From positions 3,227,737 through 3,291,736 of the forward strand of contig NZ_CM001776.1 of NCBI RefSeq assembly GCF_000332275.1: 64,000 bases of DNA. The letters are read 5' to 3'. The notes below the pieces were generated by a model that saw only the letters and a program-made list of their open reading frames with translations, made no database searches and had not been told where the DNA came from. This document shows, in pieces, positions 63,582-64,000 of the stretch. This stretch comes from Synechococcus sp. PCC 7336. Its GTDB lineage: Bacteria > Cyanobacteriota > Cyanobacteriia > Thermostichales > PCC-7336. Each line of letters starts with the position of its first letter. Position 1 is the stretch's first letter. The position numbers were made by a program, and so were the translations under genes.

Positions 63582-64000
63582 CTATACCAGCCCTGCTTCG
63601 CCCACAGCTACTTCTTCCTGCGGCTGCTGAGCGGCGATCATCTGCTCGCGGAACTTCTCCGCCATCTCTTCGGCGGTGGAGTACACCAACTCGGGATCGC
63701 GAGTCATGTCCCCTGGCGTGACCTCCAGTTGCTTGGTCGAGAGAGAAATCCGACCCCGCTCGGCATCCAAGTCAATAATCATCACTTTGACTTCATCGCT
63801 AACATTCAGCACACTATGGGGAGTCTCGATGTGATTGTGGGAAATTTCGGAAATGTGCAGCAAACCGCTGACGCCGCCGATATCGATGAATGCACCGTAG
63901 GGCTTGATGCCGCGAACAGTGCCGACCACCACCTCGCCCATCTCCAGCTTGTTCATCTTGCGTTCCACTAAGGCTCGACGGTGACTGAGCACTAAACGGT
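63582..64000 (-). CDS. rpsA: 30S ribosomal protein S1, C-terminal part (cut by the window edge)
   Basis: The visible 139 residues contain a complete S1 RNA-binding domain (GEVVVGTVRGIKPYGAFIDI; GVSGLLHISEISH; VKVMIIDLDAERGRISLSTK) preceded by RLVLSHRRALVERKM, and a low-complexity C-terminal tail. This is the third S1 domain and end of cyanobacterial RpsA. The frame is open to base 64000, so the 5' part lies outside. Confidence 0.93.
   Translation of the reverse strand, partial: RLVLSHRRALVERKMNKLEMGEVVVGTVRGIKPYGAFIDIGGVSGLLHISEISHNHIETPHSVLNVSDEVKVMIIDLDAERGRISLSTKQLEVTPGDMTRDPELVYSTAEEMAEKFREQMIAAQQPQEEVAVGEAGLV

Overview
The window looks like the chromosome of a cyanobacterium. The octamer GCGATCGC (HIP1) recurs throughout, inside genes and between them. 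The gene content fits: a Cph1-like phytochrome kinase, a DUF3727 protein, a type I-D CRISPR system with a WYL regulator, Uma2 and Rpn/DUF4351 nucleases, and ilvC, fabI, larB and rpsA of cyanobacterial type. No tRNA or rRNA gene was recognised.

Layout. 1-1.65 kb is a decayed accessory patch: an Asn-rich SUMF1/C-type-lectin fragment and a broken Avd-like gene (possible remains of a diversity-generating retroelement), plus a hicB whose hicA is cut to 17 codons. 1.65-6.3 kb holds an MpaB-type oxygenase, a CPBP protease, a TauE/SafE exporter fused to a ferric-reductase-like membrane domain, and a secreted partner. 6.1-13.7 kb is accessory: an Rpn/DUF4351 nuclease, an amber-split gene, a tyrosine-recombinase catalytic domain, a DUF4157 (HExxH, eCIS-type) protein, a transposase of unassigned family and an IS110 element.

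14.06-34.3 kb is one large defence island. An 84-repeat CRISPR array is read leftwards from a leader at 20.15-20.4 kb. To its right, on the same strand, lie cas2, cas1, cas4, cas6, csc1, csc2, a PD-(D/E)XK-like accessory gene, cas10d, a HEPN toxin, a DUF433-MNT nucleotidyltransferase, a small winged-helix gene and cas3. A divergent WYL-domain regulator shares a palindromic operator region with cas3. The unusual points are the HEPN/MNT toxin-antitoxin pair and the nuclease-like gene, both coupled by 4-nt overlaps or 2-nt gaps to the type I-D effector genes, and the remains of an older CRISPR repeat-spacer unit on both sides of the winged-helix gene.

34.4-64 kb is mostly core metabolism and transport: fabI, ilvC, coaBC, Uma2 nuclease, larB, TerC, hemH, phytochrome kinase, a glutaminase-STAS-cNMP fusion, a Gld-type ABC exporter operon (four genes), a diiron AurF-like protein, OsmC with a divergent TetR regulator, argC, a GT4 glycosyltransferase, DUF3727, exbB-exbD, an atypical SDR, an ArsA/Get3-type ATPase and the 3' part of rpsA, which runs off the right edge.

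All calls come from reading the sequence and translations by eye. No database search or structure prediction was run, so family names rest on recognised motifs, and counts such as the 84 repeats were made by hand.
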